The notes: a model not told the origin generated them from the letters alone. Shown: positions 1 to 8,530, counted from the first letter of the stretch. The stretch is DNA of 64,000 nt from Clostridium sp. (GCA_023664775.1 JAMPEW010000003.1:62001-126000); one strand, 5' to 3'. Numbers and translations: made by a program.

Positions 1-1154
1 ACAACATCATTACAAATCCCAAATTTATGTACAGTGCCGTAAATAAGTTTAACAGTGCCGACACCATGGATTTTTTTGAAGGTATCGGATTAAGGCTTAA
101 GACTGAACGGGGCGGAAGGGTTTTTCCTGCATCAGACCATTCCTCGGACGTGATAAGCGTGCTTGTGACAAAATTGGCGCGTCTTGGCGTTGATATTATG
201 TATAACAGCGAAGTAACGGAGCTGATTTTAAACAGTGAGAAAAAGGCACAGATAGATACAGATGAACCAAATAGCAGGGAACAGGCACAGACAGATGCAG
301 ATGAACCAAATAGCAGCAATACAGCCATGGGACGAAGCGTAGCAGGCATTACCGTAAGGTCAGAGGGGAAAACCCGCACGTTTTTCTGTGATAATGTAAT
401 TATTGCAACGGGAGGATGCAGCTATCCGCTTACAGGTTCCACAGGTGACGGTATAAAATGGGCGAAGGAGCTTGGACTAAAGGTTACTGAGCCAAAACCT
501 GCACTTGTACCTCTTACGGTTTCGGGCATAGACTGCAAGGCGCTTATGGGATTGTCACTGAAGAACATTGAGGTAAGCTTTGAGACAGCCGTTAAGGGAA
601 AGAAAAAGGCTGTTTACAGGGAATTTGGAGAACTGCTGTTTACCCATTTTGGGGTAAGCGGACCGGTAATACTTTCCGCCTCCTCCCATCTGCATAAATA
701 TGACGGACAGGACATGGAGCTTTTTATTGACTTAAAGCCTGCCTTGTCACACGAGCAGCTCGATAAAAGGATTTTAAAGGATTTTTCTGAAAATATAAAC
801 AAACAGTTTAGAAATTCCATTGATTCCCTGCTCCCAAGAAAGCTGATTCCTGTTATGATTGAACGGTCGGGAATTGACCCGTATAAAAAAGTAAATGAGG
901 TAACGGGCAAGGAGCGGGAACAGCTTATTTGGTGTATCAAGAGATTTCGACTTGCCGTTACAGGATATAGAGGCTTTGAGGAGGCAATTATAACCCAGGG
1001 CGGCGTGAACGTGAAGGAGCTTAATCCAAAGACCATGGAGGTAAAAGCCATAAAGGGTTTACGCTTTATAGGAGAGGTTGTCGATTGCGATGCACTTACA
1101 GGGGGATATAATTTACAGCTTGCGTGGAGCATGGCAAGAATACTTGAGGTATGA
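1..1154 (+). CDS. HI0933/YhiN-family NAD(P)/FAD-dependent oxidoreductase, 5' end missing
   Basis: Flavoprotein of the HI0933/YhiN family; the physiological substrate of these proteins is not established. The frame is already open at base 3, and the codons before the first ATG (base 27) read NPKF, which fits the family, so the true start and the N-terminal Rossmann GxGxxG motif lie upstream of the window. About 383 residues are visible. Family signatures seen are GRVFP, then IIATGG followed by SYPLTGSTGDG, and the C-terminal block GEVVDCDALTGGYNLQLAW that contacts FAD. A charged insert of two 13-residue repeats (bases 245-322) interrupts the middle domain. The stop is followed by an 11-bp inverted repeat and then cmk, so this is probably the last gene of its own unit. 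Family assignment is firm, function is not. Confidence 0.88.
   Translation, partial: NIITNPKFMYSAVNKFNSADTMDFFEGIGLRLKTERGGRVFPASDHSSDVISVLVTKLARLGVDIMYNSEVTELILNSEKKAQIDTDEPNSREQAQTDADEPNSSNTAMGRSVAGITVRSEGKTRTFFCDNVIIATGGCSYPLTGSTGDGIKWAKELGLKVTEPKPALVPLTVSGIDCKALMGLSLKNIEVSFETAVKGKKKAVYREFGELLFTHFGVSGPVILSASSHLHKYDGQDMELFIDLKPALSHEQLDKRILKDFSENINKQFRNSIDSLLPRKLIPVMIERSGIDPYKKVNEVTGKEREQLIWCIKRFRLAVTGYRGFEEAIITQGGVNVKELNPKTMEVKAIKGLRFIGEVVDCDALTGGYNLQLAWSMARILEV
245..322 (+). repeat. 39-bp in-frame tandem duplication inside the flavoprotein gene
   Basis: Two direct 39-bp units (245-283 and 284-322) differ at a few bases and encode AQIDTDEPNSREQ and AQTDADEPNSSNT. The first 33 bases are nearly identical (about two differences). 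The duplication keeps the reading frame and adds a hydrophilic loop. Confidence 0.85.
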
Positions 1155-1183
1155 GCTTGAAATAACTATAAATAAAAACAGAG

Positions 1184-1224
1184 ATGAGCAAAACACATTA
1201 CTTCTAAAACAGCGTTTTGCTCAT
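1184..1224 (+). terminator. Perfect 11-bp inverted repeat after the flavoprotein gene
   Basis: ATGAGCAAAAC (1184-1194) pairs perfectly with GTTTTGCTCAT (1214-1224) around a 19-nt loop. No T-tract follows, so it is not a canonical intrinsic terminator. It may be a Rho-independent variant or an mRNA 3'-end stabiliser, and it sits 32 bp before the cmk start. Confidence 0.5.
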
Positions 1225-1256
1225 GCCTGATAAATAAAAATTTACAGGAGGATAGT

Positions 1257-1907
1257 ATGAACATAGCAATAGACGGACCGGCAGGAGCCGGAAAAAGCAC
1301 AATTGCAAAGGCGGCTGCAAAAAGACTCGGATACATTTATGTTGATACAGGCGCAATGTATCGTGCAATTGCCCTTTATATGATTGAAAATGAAATTGAT
1401 GTTGAGGATGAAGAAAAGGTTAAAAAGGCATGTGCTGCCATAGACATACAGATTAAATATGAGGATGCTGTACAACAGGTATATTTAAACGGCAGAAATG
1501 TATCAACGGATATTAGAAAAGAAGCTGTTGGTAATATGGCAAGCAGGGCTGCTGCAAAAAAGCCGGTAAGGGACAGGCTGCTTTCACTGCAAAGAAGCAT
1601 TGCGGCAGAGCATGATGTTGTTATGGACGGCAGGGATATCGGAACCTTTGTGCTTCCTCAAGCGCAGTTAAAATATTATCTTACTGCCTCCGTAAAGACA
1701 AGGGCAGAAAGAAGATACAGGGAGCTTGTGGAAAAGGGAGAAAGTGCTGACATGGCACAGATAGAGGCTGATATAGAAAAAAGGGACTATCAGGATATGC
1801 ACAGGGACATTGCACCGCTTAAGCAGGCGGAGGATGCAGTCTATATTGACAGCTCAGATATGACAATTGATGAGGTTGTGGAAAAAATATGCAGCGCTGT
1901 CGTGTAA
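1257..1907 (+). CDS. cmk: Cytidylate kinase
   Basis: Phosphorylates CMP and dCMP to the diphosphates with ATP in the cytoplasm, feeding RNA, DNA and phospholipid precursor pools. The 216-residue protein has the usual length. A P-loop GPAGAGKST is at the extreme N-terminus, followed by YVDTGAMYRA, the CMP-binding DGRDIGT segment and the R-rich lid (KTRAERRYREL). The ATG is preceded by a good AGGAGG 6-7 nt away. Only a few bases separate it from the ispH-rpsA fusion, an arrangement common in Clostridia, so the two are almost certainly co-transcribed. Confidence 0.96.
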   Translation: MNIAIDGPAGAGKSTIAKAAAKRLGYIYVDTGAMYRAIALYMIENEIDVEDEEKVKKACAAIDIQIKYEDAVQQVYLNGRNVSTDIRKEAVGNMASRAAAKKPVRDRLLSLQRSIAAEHDVVMDGRDIGTFVLPQAQLKYYLTASVKTRAERRYRELVEKGESADMAQIEADIEKRDYQDMHRDIAPLKQAEDAVYIDSSDMTIDEVVEKICSAVV

Positions 1908-1922
1908 AAGGTGAGAAATAAC

Positions 1923-3878
1923 ATGGAAATTACTCTTGCAAAAACGGCAGGCTTTTGTTTTGGCGTAAAGCGTGCTGTTGATACGGTTTATTCTGAAATT
2001 GAAAATGCATCAAGGGTGTATACCTATGGACCGATTATTCACAACGAGGAGGTTGTGAAGGATTTGGAATCAAGAGGCGTGACTGTTTTATCGGAGGAAA
2101 TGCTTTCTGACGGACTGGGGGTAAGCCGTGCAAAGGCTGTCATAAGATCCCATGGCGTGGGAAGAACTGTGTATGACAGGTTGCGTGACATGGGCTTTTC
2201 GATTGTTGATGCAACATGTCCCTTTGTCAAAAAAATTCATAAAATCGTTGACGAGGAAAGCAGCAGGGGCAGCCGAATCATCATTGTAGGAGACAAAGCC
2301 CACCCTGAGGTTCAGGGCATCATGGGGTGGTGTAGCAATGAGCCTGTGGTGATTGGGTCTATCGAGGAAGCGGAAAAAATTAATGTTTCTGAGGGGGAAA
2401 AGATAGTTTTAGTTGCGCAGACAACTTTTAATAGCATTATTTATAAAGATTTAGTTGAATTTTTCCGAAAAAAAGATTATAATGTTTGTGTTTATAATAC
2501 CATTTGTAATGCTACATGGGAGAGACAGGAGGAGGCAAGGCTGCTTGCAGCGTCAGTTGACACTATGATAGTCATAGGTGGTATGAATAGCTCAAACACA
2601 CAAAAGCTGTATGATATAAGCAGAAAAGAATGCAAAAATACTTACTACATTCAGACACTCGTTGACTTGGATTTAACTGTTATAAAATCCGCTAAGAGGG
2701 TAGGTATTACAGCTGGGGCATCTACCCCAAATAACATTATTAAGGAGGTTTATGACAGTATGTCAGAATTAAGCTTTGAGGAATTGCTTAAGCAATCCGA
2801 GGAAAATGAAAACAAAATAAAGCCGGGCAGTGTGGTAGAAGGAAAAATTATTGATGTGAAGCCTGATGAAATCGTTGTTGATATTCAGTATAAGGCAGAT
2901 GGAATTATAACGAGGAATGAGTATTCCAATACACCTAATATCGACCTTACTACTGTTGCCAAGGTTGGCGACCCGATAAAGGTTAAGGTTTTAAGAACCA
3001 ATGACGGCGAGGGTCAGGTGCAGCTTTCATATAAGAAAGTTGCCGCAGAAAAGTCATATGCAATGCTTGAGGAGGCATTTGAGAATGAGACTGTTCTTAC
3101 AGCTAAGGTTACTCAGGTGCTTGAGGGAGGCTTAAGCGTAGCTGTTGAGGAGTGTAAGGTATTTATACCTGCAAGCCTTGTTTCAGATGTATATGAGAAG
3201 AATCTTGACAAGTTTTTAAATCAGGAGATTGAATTTGTAATCACAGAATTTAATCCGAAAAAGAGAAGAATTATCGGCAACAGAAAGAAGCTGATTGTAG
3301 CGTCTAAGGCTGCGGCTGCAGAAAAGCTCTTTGCGTCCATTCATGTTGGGGATGTCGTTGAGGGCAGTGTTAAGAATGTCACTCCGTTTGGTGCATTTAT
3401 CGATTTAGGCGGAGCTGACGGATTGCTTCACATTTCAGAGATGTCATGGGGAAGAATTGAAGACCCTAAGAGCGTACTTAAGGTTGGCGAGAAGGTAAAA
3501 ACCTTCATCAAGGATATAAACGGCGAGAAAATTGCTTTAAGTCTTAAGTTCGAGGAGGAAAATCCTTGGGTAAAGGCTGCTGAAAAATATGCTGTTGGTA
3601 CAGAGGTTACAGGCAAGGTTGCAAGAATGACTGCGTTTGGTGCATTTATTGAGCTTGAGCCGGGTGTTGACGCACTTTTACATGTATCGCAGATTTCAAA
3701 CGAGCATGTGGAAAAGCCTGAGGATGTATTTAAGGTTGGACAGGAGATTACTGCAAAGGTCGTTGACTTCAAGCAGGAGGAGAAGAAAATCAGCCTTAGC
3801 ATAAAGGCATTGCTTAAACCTGAGGACGCTTCAGAGGAGGAAGCCGTATCAGAGGAAGCAGAGGGTTCAGAGGAGTAA
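1923..3878 (+). CDS. ispH: IspH (HMB-PP reductase) fused to a four-S1-domain RpsA-like protein
   Basis: Bifunctional fusion of 651 residues. Residues 1-280 are 4-hydroxy-3-methylbut-2-enyl diphosphate reductase, the last step of the non-mevalonate isoprenoid pathway; the three [4Fe-4S] ligands are visible as C12 (GFCFGV), C99 (DATCPF) and C195 (TICNATW), with the active-site H40. From about residue 302 follow four S1 RNA-binding repeats (about 303-371, 390-457, 476-542, 559-628), the last two being the best conserved (PFGAFIDL, AFGAFIEL). An acidic tail closes the protein. I start at ATG 1923 with AAAGGTGAG upstream; an in-frame GTG at 1911 lies within that ribosome binding site. The fusion is known in Clostridia. 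Why the two activities are joined is unknown; translational coupling with redox or isoprenoid state is inference. Confidence 0.95.
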   Translation: MEITLAKTAGFCFGVKRAVDTVYSEIENASRVYTYGPIIHNEEVVKDLESRGVTVLSEEMLSDGLGVSRAKAVIRSHGVGRTVYDRLRDMGFSIVDATCPFVKKIHKIVDEESSRGSRIIIVGDKAHPEVQGIMGWCSNEPVVIGSIEEAEKINVSEGEKIVLVAQTTFNSIIYKDLVEFFRKKDYNVCVYNTICNATWERQEEARLLAASVDTMIVIGGMNSSNTQKLYDISRKECKNTYYIQTLVDLDLTVIKSAKRVGITAGASTPNNIIKEVYDSMSELSFEELLKQSEENENKIKPGSVVEGKIIDVKPDEIVVDIQYKADGIITRNEYSNTPNIDLTTVAKVGDPIKVKVLRTNDGEGQVQLSYKKVAAEKSYAMLEEAFENETVLTAKVTQVLEGGLSVAVEECKVFIPASLVSDVYEKNLDKFLNQEIEFVITEFNPKKRRIIGNRKKLIVASKAAAAEKLFASIHVGDVVEGSVKNVTPFGAFIDLGGADGLLHISEMSWGRIEDPKSVLKVGEKVKTFIKDINGEKIALSLKFEEENPWVKAAEKYAVGTEVTGKVARMTAFGAFIELEPGVDALLHVSQISNEHVEKPEDVFKVGQEITAKVVDFKQEEKKISLSIKALLKPEDASEEEAVSEEAEGSEE

Positions 3879-3883
3879 TTATA

Positions 3884-4663
3884 ATGGCATATGGGTACGA
3901 GGAATTTAAGGTTGATGTTTATAAGCTTACGGACATTAATTTAGATATGTACAAGGAACGCCAGATGAAACGAAGAATTGAGTCCCTGATGCAGAGAAAG
4001 GGATTTAACGATTTTGAGAGCTTTTTCAAAGGTATGAAGCAGGACAAGGGTCTGCTTCGTGCCTTTGTTAGTTATCTGACGATAAATGTATCACAGTTTT
4101 ACCGTAATCCGATACAGTGGGAGAATTTTGACAAGGAAATTTTCCCGTATCTCAAAAAAAATTATGGAAATAAAATAACGATATGGTCTGCGGCATGCTC
4201 TACGGGAGATGAGCCGTATACCCTTGCAATGATTATGGCAAAGCATGTTCCTTTAAGCAATATAAAGATTATTGCAACAGATATAGATGAGGATGTTCTT
4301 GCATTTGCAAAGGCAGGCATCTATCCGAAGAAAAGCTTGACGGATTTGCCGGAGGAATTTAAAAAGAAATTCTTTAACAAATGTGATGACATGCATTATG
4401 AAATATGTGATGACATAAAGAAGTGTGTATCCTTCAAAAAGCATAATCTTCTTGAGGATAAGTATTTTGATGACATAAGCCTGATTGTATGCAGGAATGT
4501 GGTTATATATTTTACCGATAAGGCAAAGAATGAGGTTTATGCTAAATTCCACAGGGCACTTTCACCTAATGGTATTTTATTTATTGGAAGCACTGAGCAG
4601 ATACTAAAGGCGAAGGAGCTTGGTTTTGATCCTGTAAAGACATTTTTTTATAAAAAAATATAA
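3884..4663 (+). CDS. cheR: CheR chemoreceptor glutamate methyltransferase
   Basis: S-adenosylmethionine-dependent methyltransferase that methylates glutamates of chemoreceptor cytoplasmic domains, opposing CheB. The 259 residues cover the all-alpha N-terminal domain and the SAM-binding domain, where SAACSTGDEPYTLA is the classic CheR motif I, and the CRNVVIYF segment is also conserved. The ATG follows the ispH-rpsA stop by 5 bp and uses GAGG in the end of that gene as ribosome binding site, so it is translationally tied to a housekeeping gene and lies 32 kb from the flagellar locus. Its partner cheB is at 61390. Confidence 0.93.
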   Translation: MAYGYEEFKVDVYKLTDINLDMYKERQMKRRIESLMQRKGFNDFESFFKGMKQDKGLLRAFVSYLTINVSQFYRNPIQWENFDKEIFPYLKKNYGNKITIWSAACSTGDEPYTLAMIMAKHVPLSNIKIIATDIDEDVLAFAKAGIYPKKSLTDLPEEFKKKFFNKCDDMHYEICDDIKKCVSFKKHNLLEDKYFDDISLIVCRNVVIYFTDKAKNEVYAKFHRALSPNGILFIGSTEQILKAKELGFDPVKTFFYKKI

Positions 4664-4737
4664 ATGCGCAATGCTTATTGTCAGGAATTACAATATACTT
4701 TTGCATACATATTTTTCGTACTTTTTTTGTTTTTTTC

Positions 4738-4766
4738 TTGATTTATAAACCGCAATATGTTATACT
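4738..4766 (+). promoter_or_regulatory. Sigma-A promoter of rplS
   Basis: TTGATT (4738-4743), 17-nt spacer, TATACT (4761-4766). Expected transcript start is near 4773, giving a leader of about 75 nt before rplS. L19 leaders in Firmicutes are often autoregulatory, but I cannot confirm that structure here. Confidence 0.75.
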
Positions 4767-4846
4767 TGCGAAGTTGTGAAAAATGGATGGTCCTCTGTAT
4801 CATATTAGATATAAGAACGTCTAAATTATATTAGGAGGTCACACAA

Positions 4847-5197
4847 ATGAACGGATACGAGATAATCAAGGACATCGAGTCAAAGCAGATGAAGGAGGTT
4901 ACCGATTTTAATGTAGGCGATACCATAAAGGTATATGCTAAAATTAAAGAGGGAGAGAGAGAAAGAATACAGGCATTTGAGGGAACTGTTCTTAAGAGAC
5001 AGGGTGGAAGCTGTCGTGAAACCTTCACTGTAAGGAAAAACTCAAACGGCGTTGGTGTTGAAAAGACATGGCCGCTTCATTCACCTACAATCGAGAAGAT
5101 AGAGGTTATTAGGAGAGGTAAGGTAAGACGTGCAAAGCTTAACTACTTACGTGACAGAGTCGGTAAGAAGGCTAAGGTAAAAGAGCTTGTAAAATAA
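4847..5197 (+). CDS. rplS: 50S ribosomal protein L19
   Basis: Ribosomal protein at the 30S-50S interface. The 116-residue length is normal, and the family core is visible as [27 protein letters not shown] and [12 protein letters not shown]. The ATG has AGGAGG 8-9 nt upstream. It has its own promoter (4738-4766) and a strong terminator (5211-5243), so it is probably made as a monocistronic message. Position next to lepB and rbgA matches the conserved Firmicute order rplS-lepB-rbgA-rnhB. Confidence 0.97.
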   Translation: MNGYEIIKDIESKQMKEVTDFNVGDTIKVYAKIKEGERERIQAFEGTVLKRQGGSCRETFTVRKNSNGVGVEKTWPLHSPTIEKIEVIRRGKVRRAKLNYLRDRVGKKAKVKELVK

Positions 5198-5210
5198 TAC
5201 AATAATGAAG

Positions 5211-5243
5211 ATGACTGGAGATAAATGCTCCGGTCATTTTTTA
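5211..5243 (+). terminator. Intrinsic terminator of rplS
   Basis: ATGACTGGAG (5211-5220) pairs with CTCCGGTCAT (5228-5237) with one G-T wobble and a 7-nt loop, followed at once by a run of six T. Confidence 0.9.
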
Positions 5244-5258
5244 TAAAAGGGTGACATT

Positions 5259-5861
5259 ATGAGAGCAAAAATGCTTGAGATTAAGGTAAAAGGGAAAAAA
5301 ACGGCAAAAAAAAGTAAAAAAAAGATGGGCTTTAAGCATATTTTCACGGGAGCCTTTAACTGGTTTTTGCTTATCTTTGTGGCAGTAATAGCAGGATATT
5401 CGCTTGTGACCTTTTGTGTGCAGACCGTAACGGTTATCGGTCCGTCCATGAATGGAACACTGACGGACGGACAGGTTGTTTTTGTCAATAAGCTGTACTA
5501 TAAATTCCATGATGTTGAGAGATATGATATAATTGCATTCTCGCTTGTTGAAGGCGACGATTATTATGATATAAAAAGAGTGATAGGCTTGCCGGGGGAA
5601 ACAATTTCCATAAAGGAAGGAATGGTTTATATTAACGACCAGCCGCTTGGCATGAGCGTGATTGAGGAAAAAATACTTACGGCGGGAATTGCAAAAAATG
5701 AAATAAAGCTTGGGGCAAATGAATATTTCCTTTTAGGTGACAATGTAAACAACAGCGAGGATTCAAGGTATACAAATATCGGCAATATAAGCAGTGCAGA
5801 AATACTTGGCAAGGTTTCCTATATATGGAGCCCACAGGAAAGCAGAGGAAAATTAAAATGA
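5259..5861 (+). CDS. lepB: Type I signal peptidase (first copy)
   Basis: Membrane serine protease that removes signal peptides of exported proteins. The 200-residue protein has a lysine-rich cytoplasmic N-terminus, one membrane span (about 34-57) and an extracytoplasmic S26 domain with the catalytic dyad S63 (GPSMNG) and K106 (DIKRVIGLPGE), plus the C-terminal LGDNVNNSEDSRY block. Start ATG 5259 has AAGGGTGA 4-5 nt upstream. The stop overlaps the start of rbgA (ATGA), so the pair is translationally coupled. A second, longer paralogue follows rbgA. Confidence 0.95.
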   Translation: MRAKMLEIKVKGKKTAKKSKKKMGFKHIFTGAFNWFLLIFVAVIAGYSLVTFCVQTVTVIGPSMNGTLTDGQVVFVNKLYYKFHDVERYDIIAFSLVEGDDYYDIKRVIGLPGETISIKEGMVYINDQPLGMSVIEEKILTAGIAKNEIKLGANEYFLLGDNVNNSEDSRYTNIGNISSAEILGKVSYIWSPQESRGKLK

Positions 5862-6700
5862 ATGTTCAATGGTATCCTGGTCATATGACGAAGGCGAAAA
5901 GGATGATGCAGGAGGATATTAAGCTGATTGATGTTGTTGTGGAGCTCTTGGATGCTAGGGCGCCTCTTAGCAGCAAAAATCCTGATATAGATACGCTTGC
6001 GGCGAATAAATACAGGCTGATTCTTCTAAATAAGGAGGATCTTGCTGACCCGGCTGTAACAGCAAGGTGGAAGCAGTATTTTCAGGAGAAGGGCTTTGGC
6101 GTTATCTGTCTTGATTCCCGGAAAAATACGGGGATGAAAAAGGTTACGGACGCAATCATGGAGGTATGCAGGGAGAAAATTGAGCGGGACAAAAAAAGGG
6201 GAATTATAAATCGCCCGACCCGTGCAATGATTGTAGGAATACCAAATGTCGGAAAATCAACCTTCATAAATTCCTATGCAAAAAAGGCATGCACGAAGGT
6301 TGGAAATAAGCCGGGAGTCACAAAGGGAAAGCAGTGGATAAGAATAAGTAAAAATGTTGAGCTTCTCGATACACCAGGTATATTATGGCCGAAGTTTGAA
6401 AATGAAAGCATTGGCAGTGCACTTGCGTTTATAGGCTCCATAAATGACAATATTATTTCAATGAGCAATCTTGCCTTGGAACTTATTGGTTTTTTGAAAA
6501 AAAGCTATTGTAATGAGCTTAAAGATAGGTATAATATAAATATTGACGGGAAGGATTATGAGATACTTTCTGAAATAGCATTCAATAGGAAATGCATAAA
6601 AAAAGGAAATGAACCGGATATTGAAAAAGCGTCTGCGTTACTGTTTGACGATTTCAGAAGTGGAAAGCTTGGCAGAATAAGTCTTGAAGCTCCGGAATAA
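5858..6700 (+). CDS. rbgA: RbgA/YlqF ribosome biogenesis GTPase
   Basis: Circularly permuted GTPase needed for late assembly of the 50S subunit. The motif order is permuted as expected: G4 NKED at residues 58-61 precedes G1 GIPNVGKST (about 127-135) and G3 DTPG (171-174). The N-terminal NVQWYPGHMTKAKR is the family hallmark. I start at ATG 5858, which overlaps the lepB stop by 4 bp and has AGAGG upstream; an in-frame ATG at 5825 would add 11 residues unlike the family. Total is 280 residues, a normal length. Confidence 0.96.
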   Translation: MNVQWYPGHMTKAKRMMQEDIKLIDVVVELLDARAPLSSKNPDIDTLAANKYRLILLNKEDLADPAVTARWKQYFQEKGFGVICLDSRKNTGMKKVTDAIMEVCREKIERDKKRGIINRPTRAMIVGIPNVGKSTFINSYAKKACTKVGNKPGVTKGKQWIRISKNVELLDTPGILWPKFENESIGSALAFIGSINDNIISMSNLALELIGFLKKSYCNELKDRYNINIDGKDYEILSEIAFNRKCIKKGNEPDIEKASALLFDDFRSGKLGRISLEAPE

Positions 6701-6719
6701 GCATTGGGAGTGTTCTATC

Positions 6720-7622
6720 ATGGGTTTTAAAAAGAAAAAAAATCAGACAGAAGAAAATATAGAGAAGGTTTCAAAGGATGAGGCAGAAAAAGCAGAAGCT
6801 TCAAAGGACAAGGCAGAAAAAATAGAAGCTGCAAAGGATGAGACAGAAAAAACAGAAGCAGATAAGAATACGGAAGTGGAAGAAAAGCATAACGAAGCTG
6901 TGGAAAGCAAAAAAGAAAAGGAAACAGAAGCAAAAAAGCGTGAAGGTGCAGAGGAAGACGGCACCGAAAAACGTGAGGACGCAGAAGCTGGTGACAGTGA
7001 GGATGATGCCTCAAAACCCGTAAAGGAAAAGAAAAAAAAGGATAAGAAGAATAAAAAGCGCAGGAAAAAGAAGGACAGGAAGCCTGAGGAGGTAAATATT
7101 GTCAAGGAGCTTTTAAGCCTGATTATTTACATAGGTATTGTTGTGCTGCTCTGCTTTATCATAATTAATTTTGTGGGCTGCCGTTCCAGGGTGGAAGGGG
7201 AATCCATGATGCCTACCCTGAATAATCAGGATAATTTATGGGTTGATAAGCTGTCCTATACATTTGGCGACCCGAAACGCTTTGACGTCATTATTTTTCA
7301 TTATAATGAGGAAACCACATATGTAAAGAGAATTATAGGACTTCCGGGCGAATCGGTGCGTATAGATAAGGATGGTAATATATATATCAATGACGTGCTT
7401 CTTCGTGAGGATTACGGCAAGGAAAAAATAAGCGCCAATAATCTGGGCAGGGCGAGCCAGCCTGTGCTTCTTGGCAAGGATGAATATTTTGTGCTGGGAG
7501 ATAACCGGAACAACAGCTCAGACAGCAGATGGGCGGACGTAGGCAATGTACAGAGAGAGGATATTGTCGGAAAGGTTGTGCTCAGGATATATCCATTTAA
7601 GGATTTAGGATTTGTAAAATAA
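6720..7622 (+). CDS. lepB: Type I signal peptidase (second copy) with long charged N-terminal extension
   Basis: A second S26 signal peptidase. The catalytic part is ordinary: one membrane span at about 131-152, S162 (GESMMPTL), K203 (YVKRIIGLPGE) and LGDNRNNSSDSR. What is unusual is the cytoplasmic N-terminus of about 128 residues, made almost only of Lys, Glu, Asp and Ala. It includes three 10-residue tandem repeats (bases 6771-6860) and a very basic KKKKDKKNKKRRKKKDRK stretch next to the membrane. ATG 6720 is chosen because GGGAG lies 10 nt upstream; an in-frame ATG at 6684 inside rbgA has no such site. Presumably co-transcribed with lepB-rbgA. The role of the extension is unknown. Confidence 0.93.
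   Translation: MGFKKKKNQTEENIEKVSKDEAEKAEASKDKAEKIEAAKDETEKTEADKNTEVEEKHNEAVESKKEKETEAKKREGAEEDGTEKREDAEAGDSEDDASKPVKEKKKKDKKNKKRRKKKDRKPEEVNIVKELLSLIIYIGIVVLLCFIIINFVGCRSRVEGESMMPTLNNQDNLWVDKLSYTFGDPKRFDVIIFHYNEETTYVKRIIGLPGESVRIDKDGNIYINDVLLREDYGKEKISANNLGRASQPVLLGKDEYFVLGDNRNNSSDSRWADVGNVQREDIVGKVVLRIYPFKDLGFVK
6771..6860 (+). repeat. 30-bp in-frame tandem repeat, three copies, in lepB second copy
   Basis: Units 6771-6800, 6801-6830 and 6831-6860 encode SKDEAEKAEA, SKDKAEKIEA and AKDETEKTEA. A fourth degenerate unit begins at 6861. Most differences are single-base, as expected for slippage or unequal exchange. Confidence 0.85.
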
Positions 7623-7633
7623 GTGAATAACCG

Positions 7634-7694
7634 GCTGCCGTACTAAGAAATTTGATAGTAAACATATGGCAAATATCTTAGTTCGACAGCTTTT
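7634..7694 (+). terminator. Imperfect 20-bp hairpin with T-run between lepB and rnhB
   Basis: Arms 7634-7653 and 7671-7690 pair over 20 positions with three mismatches (core ACTAAGA/TCTTAGT), 17-nt loop, followed by TTTT. It probably ends the lepB-rbgA-lepB message or attenuates read-through into rnhB, whose ATG is 32 bp downstream. Confidence 0.65.
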
Positions 7695-7726
7695 CGCATA
7701 TTTATAAGACGAGGAGAAACGCACAT

Positions 7727-8512
7727 ATGAACATAGGAGAAATTAAGAGCATATTGAAAGGGATAGAGACTGACGACAGAGCTTCCTTGGAGCAGTTTGT
7801 AAGTGAATTTTCAAAGGATGAGCGCAGCGGTGTTATCTCGGTTGTAGGCTCTGCAAAAAAGAAGCTGGAGGCATATGATAAGGAAACGGCGAGAACGGAA
7901 AAAATGTATTCCTTTGAAAAAAAATACATGGAGCAGGGTTACAAATACATATGCGGGATTGACGAGGTTGGCAGGGGTCCCCTTGCAGGTCCTGTTGTCA
8001 CGTGTGCCGTCATTCTTCCTTGTAATGAAAAAATCCGTTATCTGAATGATTCAAAACAGCTTTCCAAGAAGAAACGAGAGGAATTATATGATATAATTAT
8101 AAAGAATGCCGTTGCATATGGCATCGGCATAGCTAGTGAGAAAAGGATAGATGAGATTAACATTTTAAATGCTACCTATGAGGCTATGAGAATGTCCATA
8201 TCTAATTTAAAGGTAACGCCTGACATATTGTTAAATGATGCTGTGAAAATACCTAATGTAAACATATCACAGGTGCCGATAATTAAAGGGGACACTTTAT
8301 CTGCCTCCATAGCTGCGGCCAGTATTGTTGCAAAGGTAACAAGGGACCGCATGATGGCAGAGTATGATAAGCTTTATCCCGGATATGATTTTGAAAGCAA
8401 TGCGGGATATGGTTCTGCCGCGCACATAGCAACATTAAAGGAAAAGGGACCATGTGATATACATAGGAGAACATTTATTGGGAATTTTGTAAATGTGTCA
8501 AGTTTTCTATGA
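7727..8512 (+). CDS. rnhB: Ribonuclease HII
   Basis: Cleaves the RNA strand of RNA-DNA hybrids and removes ribonucleotides from DNA. Metal-binding D79-E80 sit in CGIDEVGRGPLAGPV, with LNDSKQLSKKKREELY and the LNDAVKIP aspartate further on, then SIAAASIVAKVTRDRMM. The 261-residue protein carries a ~70-residue helical N-terminal extension before the catalytic domain, as in B. subtilis RnhB. ATG 7727 follows GAGGAGAAA. The stop codon lies inside a perfect inverted repeat (8496-8522). Confidence 0.96.
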   Translation: MNIGEIKSILKGIETDDRASLEQFVSEFSKDERSGVISVVGSAKKKLEAYDKETARTEKMYSFEKKYMEQGYKYICGIDEVGRGPLAGPVVTCAVILPCNEKIRYLNDSKQLSKKKREELYDIIIKNAVAYGIGIASEKRIDEINILNATYEAMRMSISNLKVTPDILLNDAVKIPNVNISQVPIIKGDTLSASIAAASIVAKVTRDRMMAEYDKLYPGYDFESNAGYGSAAHIATLKEKGPCDIHRRTFIGNFVNVSSFL

Positions 8513-8522
8513 AAACTTGACA
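8496..8522 (+). repeat. Perfect 12-bp inverted repeat spanning the rnhB stop
   Basis: TGTCAAGTTTTC (8496-8507) and GAAAACTTGACA (8511-8522) are exact complements around TAT. No T-tract follows. A similar TGTCAAG/CTTGGCA hairpin follows yraN at 11102-11125, with different but still paired inner bases. Confidence 0.75.
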
Positions 8523-8530
8523 TGTGGTAT

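Noticed and set aside
4770..4846. A metabolite riboswitch upstream of rplS
   Set aside because: The leader is short and shows no known aptamer core; at most a ribosomal-protein leader, which I could not confirm.
6727..7105. Long minus-strand open frames opposite the second lepB
   Set aside because: They are the complement of a Lys/Glu-rich repeat tail, giving Phe/Ser/Leu-rich nonsense with no ribosome binding site.
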